A stretch of 64,000 bases of DNA from Nocardioides gilvus (lineage in GTDB: Bacteria > Actinomycetota > Actinomycetes > Propionibacteriales > Nocardioidaceae), in contig NZ_QHKY01000001.1 in NCBI RefSeq assembly GCF_003194605.1, forward strand, positions 806,001 to 870,000, given 5' to 3'. Under the pieces are notes generated by a model. It did no database searches and was not told the DNA's origin. It saw only the letters and a program-made list of their open reading frames with translations. Positions 25,078 to 34,332 of the stretch are shown here, piece after piece. The position numbers and the translations under genes were made by a program. Numbering within the stretch: the first letter of the stretch is position 1; the number at the start of each line of letters is the position of its first letter.

Positions 25078-25496
25078 GAGACGCGCTCACCGATCGCCAG
25101 GCGCAGGGCGGTGCTGGAGGTGTGCGTCGTGTACGGGAAGTAGACGACCTCGACACCGACCTTGGACATCTGCTCCTCCAGGGCAATGCCCTTGGGGGTG
25201 CCACGCCAGTCGTCACCCTTGATGAGTCGGTGGAAGCCGACGTCCTTCCAGGCCTGGGTCTTGTCCAGGGAGGTCTCGACGTAGGTGCTGTCGACGATCC
25301 CGATGGCACCGACGATCTCCACGCGCTCGGCCAGCGGGACGGTGGGGGCGACCTTCTTGCCCTCGAGGCACATCTCGTCGGAGACCACGCCGGCGACCAG
25401 GACGTCGCAGAGTTCACGCGCCTGGCGCAGCATGTTCAGGTGCCCGACGTGGAACAGGTCGAACACCCCCGGGACGTAACCGATCACCTGACCCAT
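25074..25496 (-). CDS. Cytidylyltransferase-like protein (TagD/glycerol-3-phosphate cytidylyltransferase type)
   Basis: A 140-residue nucleotidyltransferase starting MGQVIGYVPGVFDLFHVGHLNMLRQA. It has the HxGH catalytic motif at H16-H19 and a variant ADDW/KGDDW region (RLIKGDDWRG); the usual ISSTxxR motif appears as THTSSTALR. Length matches TagD (about 130 residues). It makes a CDP-activated group such as CDP-glycerol, consistent with the LicD-type transferase whose start its stop overlaps. GAGGAG precedes the ATG. First gene of a three-gene wall-polymer operon. Confidence 0.85.
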   Translation of the reverse strand: MGQVIGYVPGVFDLFHVGHLNMLRQARELCDVLVAGVVSDEMCLEGKKVAPTVPLAERVEIVGAIGIVDSTYVETSLDKTQAWKDVGFHRLIKGDDWRGTPKGIALEEQMSKVGVEVVYFPYTTHTSSTALRLAIGERVS

Positions 25497-25639
25497 GGCG
25501 TCACTCCTCAGTTCGGGCAAGTACGTGCAAGCTTTCACCGTAGCCGACACGCTCCCGACTCTAACTTCCAGGCAAGTGATCCTCGCATCCATCGCCGGTG
25601 TGGCGATCGACACCAGCCGCCCCCGACTGTCGGGTCCAT

Positions 25640-26719
25640 TCAGGACTCGCGCGGATTTCCGTCGGCGTCCCAGTGCTCCTCGACCTTCCGCGAGGGCTGC
25701 ACCCGCGGAGGCTCACCTGGCATCTTCGGGTGGTCCGGCGGGTAGTTGAGCTCGACCGGGTGCTGCTCCCACAGGTCCAGCAGAGGTTGCAGTGAGTGGG
25801 CCACGTCGTCGATCTCACTCCAGGCATCACCGTCGGCGTGCCGCTCGGGCGCCGAAAAGAGGGTGAAGGCGCCGGGACCTCGGAGATCGCCCAACTCCTC
25901 CCAGGTCACCGGCATCGAGACCGGCGCGCCGGCCAGCGGACGCAACGACCAGGCGGAGGCGATCGTCCGGTCGCGGGTGTTCTGGTTGTAGTCGACGAAG
26001 ATCCGCGCCCCGCGCTCCTCCTTCCACCACGCGGTGGTGACCTGGTCGTCCCGCTTCTCCAGCTCCCGGCCGAAGGCGATCGCCGCATGCCGCACGTCGA
26101 CGAACTCCCACCGGGGCTCGATGCGCACGAAGACGTGCAGGCCGCGGTTGCCGCTCGTCTTCACGAAGCTGCGCAGACCGAGGTCCTGGGCCAACTCCCG
26201 AGCCACGAGCGCGACCCGGGTGACGTCACCGAAGTCGCAGCCCGGCTGTGGGTCCAGGTCGATGCGCAACTCGTCTGGACGGTCGACGTCGCTGCGGCGT
26301 ACGGGCCAGGGATGGAAGGTGAGCGTGCCCATGTGCGCCGCCCAGACCGGGACCGCGATCTCGGTCGGACACATCTCCTCGGCCGTACGCCCGGAGGGGA
26401 AGGTGATCTCCACCGTCTCCAGGTAGTCGGGAGCACCCCGGGGCAACCGCTTCTGGTAAAAACCGTCGGCGCCCTTGTCGCCGGGGCCGGTCGCCAACCG
26501 CATGCCTGGGCGCCATCCCGAGGGCCAACGCTCCATCGCCGTGGGCCGTTCGCGCAGTGCGCACATCAGGCCGTCGTCCACGCTGGCGAAGTACTGAGCC
26601 ACCATCAACTTGGTGACCTCGGGCGTCGACTCCGTCGCCTCGTAGATCACCCGCTCGGGCGAGGAGACCCGCACCTCGCGCTCGCCGGCCGTCACGTACG
26701 CCTCGGTCGCCTTCGCCAT
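25640..26719 (-). CDS. LigD-type polymerase/primase domain protein (NHEJ)
   Basis: A 359-residue archaeo-eukaryotic-primase-type polymerase of the LigD PolDom family. Marks are LRIDLDPQPG with the catalytic Asp pair, SGNRGLHVFVRI, and SAWSLRPLAGAPVSMPVTWEEL. It lacks ligase and nuclease domains, as in mycobacterial PolD1 (Rv3730c), which sits beside ligC in M. tuberculosis. Here ligC is 3.2 kb away with the wall-polymer operon between. It adds ribo- or deoxynucleotides at broken ends. No Ku gene is in view. Confidence 0.9.
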   Translation of the reverse strand: MAKATEAYVTAGEREVRVSSPERVIYEATESTPEVTKLMVAQYFASVDDGLMCALRERPTAMERWPSGWRPGMRLATGPGDKGADGFYQKRLPRGAPDYLETVEITFPSGRTAEEMCPTEIAVPVWAAHMGTLTFHPWPVRRSDVDRPDELRIDLDPQPGCDFGDVTRVALVARELAQDLGLRSFVKTSGNRGLHVFVRIEPRWEFVDVRHAAIAFGRELEKRDDQVTTAWWKEERGARIFVDYNQNTRDRTIASAWSLRPLAGAPVSMPVTWEELGDLRGPGAFTLFSAPERHADGDAWSEIDDVAHSLQPLLDLWEQHPVELNYPPDHPKMPGEPPRVQPSRKVEEHWDADGNPRES

Positions 26720-26745
26720 GCGCACAGGCTAGCGCCAACCTCAGT

Positions 26746-26760
26746 TGAGAACGATTCTCA
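26746..26760. promoter_or_regulatory. Zur-type operator (7-1-7 palindrome)
   Basis: TGAGAAC-G-ATTCTCA is an inverted repeat with one mismatch, 21 bp before the AztD start, and a second TTCTCA follows. It resembles the actinobacterial Zur/Fur-family box in AT-richer surroundings. With a zinc chaperone directly downstream, control by Zur is the most economical reading. Confidence 0.65.
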
Positions 26761-26781
26761 TTCTCATGTACGGTCCTGCCC

Positions 26782-28062
26782 ATGACAAGACAACGGTTGC
26801 CCCGCTCGCTCCCCCTCGCCCTGACTGCGCTGCTGCTCCTCGGCGCCTGCGGCACCACCACCACTGATGGCCGGACCTCCTCGGAGCCGAACCCTGCGCC
26901 CACCACCGAGGCACCCCGTGAGGTGTCGGCCTTGGCGCCGCGGGCCTTGGTCGCCCACCAGGGCGGACTCGTGCTCATCGACACCGAGTCCGGAGAGCTC
27001 CTCGACGAGATCGCCGACGACACCTTCGTACGACTCTCGGAGGCCGGCGACGGACGTCACGTCGCGGTCGCCGACAGCACCGGCTTCCAGCTCTACGACA
27101 CCGGGGTGTGGAGCGAGGGCCACGGTGACCACAGCCACCGCTACGTCTCCACGCCGGGCCTGACCGACGTCGTCAGGTCCGCCGAGAAGGCGGGCCACGT
27201 CGTCGTCAACGCCGGCCACACCACCTTCTTCGCCGACGGCACCGGCGAGATCACGACCGTGCCCACGGCCGAGGTCGCAGACCCTGACGCCACGGCCGAG
27301 GTCCAGCGCACCGAGGCCCCGCACCACGGGGTGGCCCTGCAACTCTCCGACGACACCCTGCTCACCACCCAGGGCACGGCCGAGGAGCGTCGCACGGTGC
27401 AGGTGCGCGACGGCGACGACCTCGTCACCGAGACCAACGCCTGCCCCGGCGTGCACGGGGAGACGACGGCGGCCCCCACGGACGACGGTGACGTGGTCGT
27501 CCTGGGATGTGAGAACGGGCCGGTGATCCTGCGCGACGGCACCTTCCACAAGGTTCCGGTCGACGAGGCGTACGCCCGCACCGGCAACCTGGCCGGCCAC
27601 CCCGACTCCGCCGTCGTCCTCAGCGACTGGAAGACCGACCCCGACGCAGAGCTCGAGCGGCCCACCGAGATCGCCCTCATCGACACCCGCACCGACAGCC
27701 TGCGCACCGTCGACCTCGGGAGCGCGTACTGGTTCCGTTCTCTGGCCCGCGGCCCGCACGGCGAGGCCGTGGTGCTGACGTACGACGGCAGTCTGCGCGT
27801 GCTGGACGAGGAGAGCGGGCGTGAGGTGTCGCGGATCGACGCGATCAAGCCGTGGAAGGAGAACAAGGACTGGCAGCAGCCCGGCCCCGTGCTGCGGGTG
27901 GTCGGCCATCTCGCCTACGTCACCGACGCCTCGACCGACGAGCTCGTCGTGGTTGACCTGGCGAAGGGCAGGGTCGTCGACAGGTGGAAGCTGCCGGGCG
28001 CTGCGGTGGAGCTCGTCGTCACCACGGGCATCCCGGCTGAGGAGCACGGACACGAGCACTGA
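26782..28062 (+). CDS. aztD: AztD-like zinc metallochaperone lipoprotein
   Basis: A 426-residue secreted lipoprotein with lipobox LLGAC (Cys23). The mature protein is a beta-propeller-like chain of repeats (LVLIDTESGELLDEI, LRVLDEESGREVSRI, LVVVDLAKGRVVDRW). It has His clusters EGHGDHSHR (H114, H117, H119) and a C-terminal HGHEH. This matches AztD, which carries zinc in the periplasm and hands it to the AztC binding protein. No aztABC transporter genes are adjacent here. The Zur-like box at 26746 predicts derepression in low zinc. Confidence 0.82.
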   Translation: MTRQRLPRSLPLALTALLLLGACGTTTTDGRTSSEPNPAPTTEAPREVSALAPRALVAHQGGLVLIDTESGELLDEIADDTFVRLSEAGDGRHVAVADSTGFQLYDTGVWSEGHGDHSHRYVSTPGLTDVVRSAEKAGHVVVNAGHTTFFADGTGEITTVPTAEVADPDATAEVQRTEAPHHGVALQLSDDTLLTTQGTAEERRTVQVRDGDDLVTETNACPGVHGETTAAPTDDGDVVVLGCENGPVILRDGTFHKVPVDEAYARTGNLAGHPDSAVVLSDWKTDPDAELERPTEIALIDTRTDSLRTVDLGSAYWFRSLARGPHGEAVVLTYDGSLRVLDEESGREVSRIDAIKPWKENKDWQQPGPVLRVVGHLAYVTDASTDELVVVDLAKGRVVDRWKLPGAAVELVVTTGIPAEEHGHEH

Positions 28063-28081
28063 AACCATCCGGTCCCTCGCT

Positions 28082-28109
28082 CTGCCCCCGGGCTCGCTCT
28101 CGGGGGCAG
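28082..28109. terminator. Hairpin after aztD
   Basis: CTGCCCCCG and CGGGGGCAG form a 9-bp GC stem around a 10-base loop, 20 bp after the aztD stop and 33 bp before msrB. Likely terminator for aztD. Confidence 0.7.
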
Positions 28110-28141
28110 GGCGTGTGGTTCTGCGAGATACCGTTGGGCGC

Positions 28142-28540
28142 ATGGGTTACCAGGTGAACAAGAGTGACGAAGAGTGGCGCGAGCAACTGACTCCGGAGGA
28201 GTTCCAGGTGTTGCGCCAGGCAGGCACCGAGCGTGCCTTCACCGGTGAGTACAACGACACCGACACGGCAGGCACCTACTCGTGCCGCGCGTGCTCGGCC
28301 GAGCTCTTCGTCTCGGAGACCAAGTTCCACTCAGGTTGCGGGTGGCCCAGCTTCTACCAGCCGATCACCGACACCATCGAGTACATCGAGGACAACTCGG
28401 CCGGCATGAAGCGGGTCGAGGTCCGCTGCGCCTCCTGCGGGTCCCACCTGGGTCACGTCTTCCCCGACGGCTACGGCACCCCCACCGGCGACCGCTACTG
28501 CATCAACTCGCTGAGCATCAAGTTGCACGCCCAGGACTGA
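28142..28540 (+). CDS. msrB: Peptide-methionine (R)-S-oxide reductase MsrB
   Basis: A 132-residue complete MsrB. Structural zinc cysteines are C48/C51 (CRAC) and C96/C99 (CASC); the catalytic Cys is C120 in GDRYCINS. GCGWPSFYQP and GSHLGHVFPDG are also conserved. It repairs oxidised methionine residues (R epimer) using thioredoxin. It faces the haem operon tail to tail, as in M. tuberculosis Rv2674. Confidence 0.95.
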   Translation: MGYQVNKSDEEWREQLTPEEFQVLRQAGTERAFTGEYNDTDTAGTYSCRACSAELFVSETKFHSGCGWPSFYQPITDTIEYIEDNSAGMKRVEVRCASCGSHLGHVFPDGYGTPTGDRYCINSLSIKLHAQD

Positions 28541-28557
28541 GCTGGCCGCTCCACGGC

Positions 28558-28992
28558 TCAGGCTGCGGCGAGGATCCGCGCTGCTCGACGCAGGTCACCG
28601 AGCACCGGTGGGCGCCCCAGCACCGACGCGGCGGCGCCGAGCGGCGCCCAGACCCCTCGGGCTCGCACGTGGAAGTCCGCCGCCACCCGACAACCTGTCG
28701 GGGACGGGGTGAAGGTGAGCGTCAGTTCCGCGTCGAAGACGCCCCACTCCCCGCGCTCCACCCAGCGGCGTGGTCGATCGGCCTCGGTGAGCACCATGCG
28801 GGGCCGGACCCCCGGCCACGTCACGTCGATCCAGCGGGTCCCGGCGCGCACCAACCCGTCGTCGTCGCGCTTCTCGTCGAGGACCACGACGTCGCGCAGG
28901 GAGGACTGCCAGCGCGGCCGCTGCAGCGGATCGACGAGGAAGTCGTACGCCACCTCGGCCGGCACCGTGAAGTCGACCGCGCCGCCGGGCAT
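28558..28992 (-). CDS. SRPBCC-like protein at the end of the haem operon
   Basis: A 144-residue protein starting [32 protein letters not shown], the SRPBCC opening, followed by a beta sheet (RWVERGEWGVFDAELTLTFTPSP) and a C-terminal helix. Its ATG overlaps the chdC stop (ATGA). Function unknown; its place after the haem genes suggests ligand binding or handling of a hydrophobic molecule, which is inference. Confidence 0.72.
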   Translation of the reverse strand: MPGGAVDFTVPAEVAYDFLVDPLQRPRWQSSLRDVVVLDEKRDDDGLVRAGTRWIDVTWPGVRPRMVLTEADRPRRWVERGEWGVFDAELTLTFTPSPTGCRVAADFHVRARGVWAPLGAAASVLGRPPVLGDLRRAARILAAA

Positions 28993-29714
28993 CAGGGCAG
29001 GCGCTGCAGCAGTTCGGCGACCTCTGCGCGAGATCCCGTGTAGAACGGCACCTCGTCGCGCACGTGACGGCGCGCCTCGGAGCCGCGCAGGTGACGCATC
29101 AGGTCGACGATGCGGTACAGCTCGTCGGCCTCGAACGCCAGCATCCACTCGTAGTCACCCAGCGCGAAGCTCGCCACGGTGTTGGCCCGCACGTCGGCGT
29201 AGTCGCGCGCCATCTTGCCGTGGTCGGCCAGCATCTTGCGACGCTCGCCGTCCTCGAGGAGGTACCACTCGTAGGAGCGCACGAAGGGGTAGACGCAGAT
29301 GTGCGCCCGCGGCGTCTCGTCGGCCAGGAAGGCCGGGATGTGACTGCGGTTGAACTCCGCCGGACGGTGCAGCGCCATCTGCGACCAGACCGGCTCGAAG
29401 CGGCGACCGAACGCCGTACGCCGGAACGCGTTGTAGGCGGCCTGGAGCTGCTCGGAGTCCTCAGCGTGCCACCAGATCATCACGTCGGCATCGGCACGCA
29501 GGCCGGAGACGTCGTACGTGCCGCGGACCGTGACGTCCTGCTCCTTCAACTGGGCGAAGAGGGCCTCGACCTCGGCCGCCTCGGCCGCCCGGTCGGCGTC
29601 ACCGATCAGGTCGCGGAGCTTGAAGACCGACCACATCGTGTAGCGGATCGTGTCGTTGAGCTCGTTGATCCGAGCTGCGTTGGACTGGGTCTCGGGGGCA
29701 GCGTGGTCGCTCAT
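28992..29714 (-). CDS. chdC: Coproheme decarboxylase ChdC (HemQ)
   Basis: A 240-residue dimeric alpha/beta barrel haem enzyme. It converts Fe-coproporphyrin III to haem b with peroxide, the last step of the coproporphyrin-dependent pathway of actinobacteria. Three residues match those reported (as I remember) for the C. diphtheriae enzyme with one offset of seven: H125 (distal, NRSHIPAF), Y142 (catalytic, [11 protein letters not shown]) and H165 (proximal, LADHGKM). It follows cgoX by 37 bp. Confidence 0.94.
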   Translation of the reverse strand: MSDHAAPETQSNAARINELNDTIRYTMWSVFKLRDLIGDADRAAEAAEVEALFAQLKEQDVTVRGTYDVSGLRADADVMIWWHAEDSEQLQAAYNAFRRTAFGRRFEPVWSQMALHRPAEFNRSHIPAFLADETPRAHICVYPFVRSYEWYLLEDGERRKMLADHGKMARDYADVRANTVASFALGDYEWMLAFEADELYRIVDLMRHLRGSEARRHVRDEVPFYTGSRAEVAELLQRLP

Positions 29715-29751
29715 GCCCCCATTGTGCCCGGGGCCCCGAACCCGTAGGTGC

Positions 29752-31128
29752 TCAAGGGGTCAGCAGCCGCTCGACAGCCCGGTCCGCCGAGGCGATCACC
29801 GCAGGGATCCCGACCCCGTCATAGGCCGCGCCGGCGACCGCGATGCCGTCCGGCAGGCCCGCCCTGATCCGGGCGACCCGGTCCACGTGACCGACGGCGT
29901 ACTGCGGCAGTCCCCCGCCCCAGCGCTGCACGTGCGTGGCGACCGGCGTCGCCCTCAGGCCGGTGGCCTCGGCGAGGTCGGCCAGCGACCATGCCACGAG
30001 TTCGTCGTCACCGCTCTGCAGCGCGACCTCGTCGCCATGACGACCCAGGGACGTACGCAGATGGACGACGCCGTGCTCCTCGCCGGCGGCCCGCACCCAG
30101 TCCCACTTGGCGAAGGAGAAGGTCGAGGCCTTGATCCTGCGCCGATCGACCGGAGGGACCAGGAAACCGGACGACTCCCGGCCCAGCACCTCGGCGTCCT
30201 CGACCGCGAACGCGAAGGTCACCACGGCCATCGACGCGGACTCGATGCCGGCCAACTCGGCACTCGCCTCCGGGGCCAGCTCCCCGAGCAGTCGCGCCGT
30301 CGCAGCTGCCGGGGTCGCGAGCAGGACCGCAGAGGCCTCGATCCGTTCGGGAGCAGTGGTCGGTCCGACTGTCAGCGCGAAGCCGTGGGGCGTGCGTACG
30401 AGCTCGCGCACCGTCGCATCGGTGCGCACGTCCAGGCCCTCGGCCAGGGCGTACGGCAGCCTGCCCATCCCGCCGGCGAGTCCGGCGAAGACCGGCACGT
30501 CGGAGGGCGGGGGGAGCTCGGCGGCCTGCTCCAACAACGACCCACGCTCCGCGAAGGCAAGGATCTGCGGGACTGCGGCGCGCGCCGAGATCTGGCGCGC
30601 GTGGCCGGCGTAGACGCCGCCGAGGAGGGGCTCCACCAGGAGGTCGACCACTTCGTCGCCACAGCGCTCGCCGACCAGGTCACCCACGGAGATGTCGTTG
30701 CCCTGCAGCACGAACGGGGCCAGGGTCGGCTCCTCCGCGAGCTTGAGCAACCCCTCGCCGGAGAGCAGACCGCTGGCCGCCAGAGCATCGACGTCACAGG
30801 GCACCCCCATCAACGAACGCGGCAAGGGACGCAGCGCACCTCCGGTCCAGAGTCGGGAGCTCGCCCGGGTCGGGTGCACGATCTCGAGGCCGAGCTCGCG
30901 GGCCAGGTCAACACCTTCGGGGCGCCGGCTGAGCATCGCCTCGGCCCCGACGTCGACGACGACCCCGCCCACGTCGCGCGCGTACAACTTGCCGCCGATG
31001 CGAGGCGAGGACTCCAGCACGAGCACGTCGATCCCGCGGCCGGCGAGCCTGCGGGCCGCGGTCAGGCCGGCGACCCCTGCACCTACCACCACCACGCGTG
31101 GTCGCGGCCCAGCGTTCGGAGAAGACAT
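29752..31128 (-). CDS. hemY: Coproporphyrinogen III oxidase (HemY/CgoX type)
   Basis: A 458-residue FAD protein starting [30 protein letters not shown], with the dinucleotide motif and a C-terminal [20 protein letters not shown]-binding end. It oxidises coproporphyrinogen III to coproporphyrin III with O2. It sits between hemE and chdC as in the M. tuberculosis Rv2678c-Rv2676c block. The start at 31128 removes eight weakly supported residues. Confidence 0.92.
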   Translation of the reverse strand: MSSPNAGPRPRVVVVGAGVAGLTAARRLAGRGIDVLVLESSPRIGGKLYARDVGGVVVDVGAEAMLSRRPEGVDLARELGLEIVHPTRASSRLWTGGALRPLPRSLMGVPCDVDALAASGLLSGEGLLKLAEEPTLAPFVLQGNDISVGDLVGERCGDEVVDLLVEPLLGGVYAGHARQISARAAVPQILAFAERGSLLEQAAELPPPSDVPVFAGLAGGMGRLPYALAEGLDVRTDATVRELVRTPHGFALTVGPTTAPERIEASAVLLATPAAATARLLGELAPEASAELAGIESASMAVVTFAFAVEDAEVLGRESSGFLVPPVDRRRIKASTFSFAKWDWVRAAGEEHGVVHLRTSLGRHGDEVALQSGDDELVAWSLADLAEATGLRATPVATHVQRWGGGLPQYAVGHVDRVARIRAGLPDGIAVAGAAYDGVGIPAVIASADRAVERLLTP

Positions 31129-31157
31129 GGCACCCAATCTGCCAGAGGTCACCGCAC

Positions 31158-31183
31158 CGGGCTCAGTCGACGGGCTCAGTCGA
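31158..31183. repeat. 13-bp tandem duplication across the hemE stop codon
   Basis: CGGGCTCAGTCGA occurs twice in direct succession. On the minus strand this repeats the last codons and stop of hemE (Val-Asp-stop), so the second copy lies just after the gene. Probably a slippage event without effect. Confidence 0.8.
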
Positions 31184-32216
31184 CGGGGTAGGCGTGCACG
31201 AAGTCGGTGAGCCGGGCCAGTTGGTCGGGGTCGGTGCTGGGGATGACCCCGTGACCGAGGTTGAAGATGTGACCCTTCGCGGAGCGACCGGTCTCGATGA
31301 TCCGACCGGCTCGCTCGGTCATCACCTCGGTGGGCGCGAAGACCAGCGTGGGGTCCAGGTTGCCCTGCACGGCGCGGTCGCCCACGAGCTCGATGCCGCG
31401 CTCGAGCGGAGTACGCCAGTCGACACCCACGACGTCGGCCCCCGCCTCACCCATCAGGGTCAGCAGGTTGGTGGTGCCGACCCCGAAGTGGATCCGCGGG
31501 ACGCCCAGCTCGCCGGCCTGGGCCAACACCCGGGCCGAGTGGGGCATGACGTGCTCGGCGTAGTCGATGGGGGCCAGCGCGCCGGCCCACGAGTCGAAGA
31601 GCTGGACGGCCGAGGCACCCGCGTCGACCTGGACCTTGAGGTAGGCCGAGGCGATCTGGGAGATCTTGCGCATCAACGCGTCCCACACCTCGGGCTGGGA
31701 GTGCATCATCGCCTTGGTCCTGGCGTGGTCCTTCGAGGGACCACCCTCGACCAGGTAGGAGGCCACGGTGAAGGGCGCGCCGGCGAAACCGATCAGCGGT
31801 GTCGTGCCGAGCTCGGTCACCAGGCCCTGGACGGCCTGGGTGATGAAGGTGACGTGCTCGGGCGTGAGGTCGTCGATGGCCTCGACGTCGGCGAGCGTAC
31901 GCACGGGCTTGGCGACCACCGGCCCGACACCGGCCACGATGTCGAGGTCGACGCCGACCGCCTTGAGCGGCAGCACGATGTCGGAGAAGAAGATCGCGGC
32001 GTCGACGCCGTAGCGACGCACGGGCTGCATGGTGATCTCGACGACGAGGTCGGGGTCCATGCACGACTCGAGCATGCCGATGCCCTCGCGGACCTTGAGG
32101 TACTCGGGCAACGATCGCCCGGCCTGACGCATGAACCACACCGGGGTGTGGGGCACGGGGAGGCCACGGGCGGCGGCGAGGAAGGCACTGTTGGCGGCGG
32201 TGGGTGAGGGGCTCAC
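31176..32216 (-). CDS. hemE: Uroporphyrinogen decarboxylase HemE
   Basis: A 346-residue enzyme. PVWFMRQAGRSLPEY carries the family's first signature with substrate-binding arginines, GFAGAPFTVASYLVEGG the second, and FNLGHGVIPSTDP the C-terminal one. It converts uroporphyrinogen III to coproporphyrinogen III and opens the hemE-hemY-chdC operon. I chose the GTG at 32216 (VSPSPTAANSAFLAAARG); no in-frame ATG gives a better start. Confidence 0.95.
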   Translation of the reverse strand: MSPSPTAANSAFLAAARGLPVPHTPVWFMRQAGRSLPEYLKVREGIGMLESCMDPDLVVEITMQPVRRYGVDAAIFFSDIVLPLKAVGVDLDIVAGVGPVVAKPVRTLADVEAIDDLTPEHVTFITQAVQGLVTELGTTPLIGFAGAPFTVASYLVEGGPSKDHARTKAMMHSQPEVWDALMRKISQIASAYLKVQVDAGASAVQLFDSWAGALAPIDYAEHVMPHSARVLAQAGELGVPRIHFGVGTTNLLTLMGEAGADVVGVDWRTPLERGIELVGDRAVQGNLDPTLVFAPTEVMTERAGRIIETGRSAKGHIFNLGHGVIPSTDPDQLARLTDFVHAYPVD

Positions 32217-32286
32217 GTGAGGATCATCGCAGGTCAGGCGGCGTGTTGGCACATCGTGCGCTTGTCGGGTGACTTAGCGTGAGCCC

Positions 32287-32904
32287 ATGGTCGTCCACTC
32301 GGAGAACCACACCGGTCCCGGTGCGGACGAAGCACCCGCTGACTTCGTGACAGCCCTGGCGCAGTTGCGTGCCGCGACGTTCCGGCACGAGGTCTTCTGC
32401 GAGGAGATGCCCGCCCCGCAGCGCATCGCGCCGTGGTCGGGAGCTGTCTCCGCCGATGTCACGCTCGACGACGACGAGATCGCGACCGGCCGCCTGATCC
32501 TGCTGCACGACCCACGCGGCAACGACGCCTGGGACGGCACCTACCGGTTGATCGCGTACGCCCGCGCCCAGATCGACCCGGAGCTCGCCAGCGATCCGTT
32601 GCTCGGTGGGGTCGGGTGGACGTGGCTGACCGAGGCCCTCGACGCGCACGGCTCCGAGTGGGCCTCTGCCTCGGGCAGCGTCACCCGGGTCGCGACCGAG
32701 AGTTTCGGTGGGATGGCTGACGAGGAGCCCACCGCCCAGATCGAGATCCGCGCCTCCTGGACGCCTCTGGTCGAGGACGACCCGACCGCGTTGAGGGCCC
32801 ACGTGGAAGCATGGGGAGAACTGCTCTGCACGGCTGCCGGCCTCCCGCCGGTGCCGGAGGGCGTGACGGCCATTCCTCAACGACGCGGACAGCGGGGCTT
32901 CTGA
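32287..32904 (+). CDS. DUF3000 family protein
   Basis: A 205-residue soluble protein. Conserved stretches are LRAATFRHEVFCEEMPAPQRIAPWSGAVSADV, GRLILLHDPRGNDAWDGTYRL, VGWTWLTEAL and a C-terminal EAWGELLCTAAGLPP. This is the DUF3000 family, found beside RNase D and divergent from hemE in actinobacteria (compare Rv2680). Function unknown. It ends 5 bp before the RNase D start, so it is cotranscribed. Confidence 0.88.
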   Translation: MVVHSENHTGPGADEAPADFVTALAQLRAATFRHEVFCEEMPAPQRIAPWSGAVSADVTLDDDEIATGRLILLHDPRGNDAWDGTYRLIAYARAQIDPELASDPLLGGVGWTWLTEALDAHGSEWASASGSVTRVATESFGGMADEEPTAQIEIRASWTPLVEDDPTALRAHVEAWGELLCTAAGLPPVPEGVTAIPQRRGQRGF

Positions 32905-32909
32905 ACCAG

Positions 32910-34292
32910 ATGACGCACGACCACGGCTCCACCACCCCGGACCGCGCTCCCGGAAACACGGACCCGGGGAGCCCTGACCCGGCGAGCACGGACGCAGCGG
33001 CCCGGGCGACACCCCCGCCGCCGGCTCCGGAGCCTGTTCCGCTGCTCACCCTCAGTGGTGGGATCCCCGACGTGGTCGACACGCCGGAACTCCTCGCCCA
33101 GGCCTGCGAGGCCCTCGGGGCAGCGGAGGGGCCGATTGCTCTCGACGCCGAGCGGGCCTCGGGCCACCGCTACTCCCAACGCGCCTACCTGATCCAGCTG
33201 CGCCGCGGCAACTCCGACATCTTCCTGGTCGACCCGATCGCCTTCGACTCCGACCTCACCGAGTTGCAGGAAGCTCTGGGAGACGCCGAGTGGATCCTCC
33301 ACGCGGCCACCCAGGACCTGCCCTGCCTGCGCGAGGTCAACCTGGAACCGACCAGCATCTTCGACACCGAGCTCGCCGGCCGCCTGCTCGGCCTGCCGCG
33401 CGTCGGCCTGGCGACCCTGGTCGAGTCGATCGTGGGGCTGCGCATGCGCAAGGAACACTCCGCCGCCGACTGGTCGACCCGTCCGCTGCCCCGCTCCTGG
33501 CTCGAGTACGCCGCCCTCGACGTCGAGGTCCTCGACGAGCTGCGCGACCACATGGCCGATGAGTTGGAGAAGGCCGGCAAGGCCGAGTGGGCGCGCCAGG
33601 AGTTCGCGCACCTCCTCAACTTCCGACCCGCCGTGCGGACCGAACCCTGGCGTCGTACGTCCGGGGTCACCAAACTCCGCAGCCGCCGCGCCATGGCCGT
33701 GGCCCGTGCCCTGTGGGAGGCCCGTGACGAGCTGGCCCGGGACCGGGACGTGAGCCCGGGACGCCTCATCCCCGACGCCGCCCTGGTGGCTGCTGCCGCT
33801 GCCATGCCGACCACCCGCGGAGCCCTGCTGTCGACCAAGGGGTTCAACGGCCGCGGCGCAGAGCGTCACGTCAACCGTTGGTTGGGCGCGATCGCGGCAG
33901 GTCTTGAGCTCCCCGAGTCCGAGCTGCCGGTCCGCACCCTGCGTGGGGATGGTCCTCCGCACCCCAAGTCGTGGGCGGACCGTGACCCGGTGGCCGATCG
34001 ACGTTTCAAGGCCGCCCGCGAGGCGATGCTCTCGATCGCCGAGGCGAATCACCTGCCGGTGGAGAACCTCATCGCACCCGACCACGTACGCCGCGCGATG
34101 TGGACACCACCGGCGACCCGCAACCTGCCTGCCCTCACCGTCGCCATCGACGAGCAACTGGCCGGCTACGGTGCGCGGCCCTGGCAGCGCGAGCTCGTGA
34201 CCGGCGCCCTGGCAGACGCGACGCTCAAGGCTGACGAGCCCGTCGAGGATCCTGCCGCAGGTCAGGCTCCGGCACCCGAGACCACCAGCTGA
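32910..34292 (+). CDS. rnd: Ribonuclease D-type exonuclease with HRDC domain
   Basis: A 460-residue protein. Residues 1-50 are a low-complexity Pro/Asp-rich tail. The DEDD 3'-5' exonuclease domain follows, with IALDAERASGHRYSQRAYLIQL (Exo I), a WILHAATQDLPCL segment (Exo II) and SWLEYAALDVEVLDELRD (Exo III). An HRDC helical domain lies near residues 230-310 and a second HRDC-like part follows. It trims structured RNAs such as tRNA precursors. The order with DUF3000 matches Rv2680-Rv2681. Confidence 0.9.
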   Translation: MTHDHGSTTPDRAPGNTDPGSPDPASTDAAARATPPPPAPEPVPLLTLSGGIPDVVDTPELLAQACEALGAAEGPIALDAERASGHRYSQRAYLIQLRRGNSDIFLVDPIAFDSDLTELQEALGDAEWILHAATQDLPCLREVNLEPTSIFDTELAGRLLGLPRVGLATLVESIVGLRMRKEHSAADWSTRPLPRSWLEYAALDVEVLDELRDHMADELEKAGKAEWARQEFAHLLNFRPAVRTEPWRRTSGVTKLRSRRAMAVARALWEARDELARDRDVSPGRLIPDAALVAAAAAMPTTRGALLSTKGFNGRGAERHVNRWLGAIAAGLELPESELPVRTLRGDGPPHPKSWADRDPVADRRFKAAREAMLSIAEANHLPVENLIAPDHVRRAMWTPPATRNLPALTVAIDEQLAGYGARPWQRELVTGALADATLKADEPVEDPAAGQAPAPETTS

Positions 34293-34303
34293 ACCTCCCC
34301 GTT

Positions 34304-34332
34304 GGCTGAGTCACCCCTCGGTTGACTCAGCC
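34304..34332. terminator. 10-bp stem hairpin after RNase D
   Basis: GGCTGAGTCA and TGACTCAGCC form a perfect 10-bp stem with a 9-base loop, 11 bp after the RNase D stop. Likely terminator; it is built from the first two units of the 16-bp repeat array. Confidence 0.75.
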
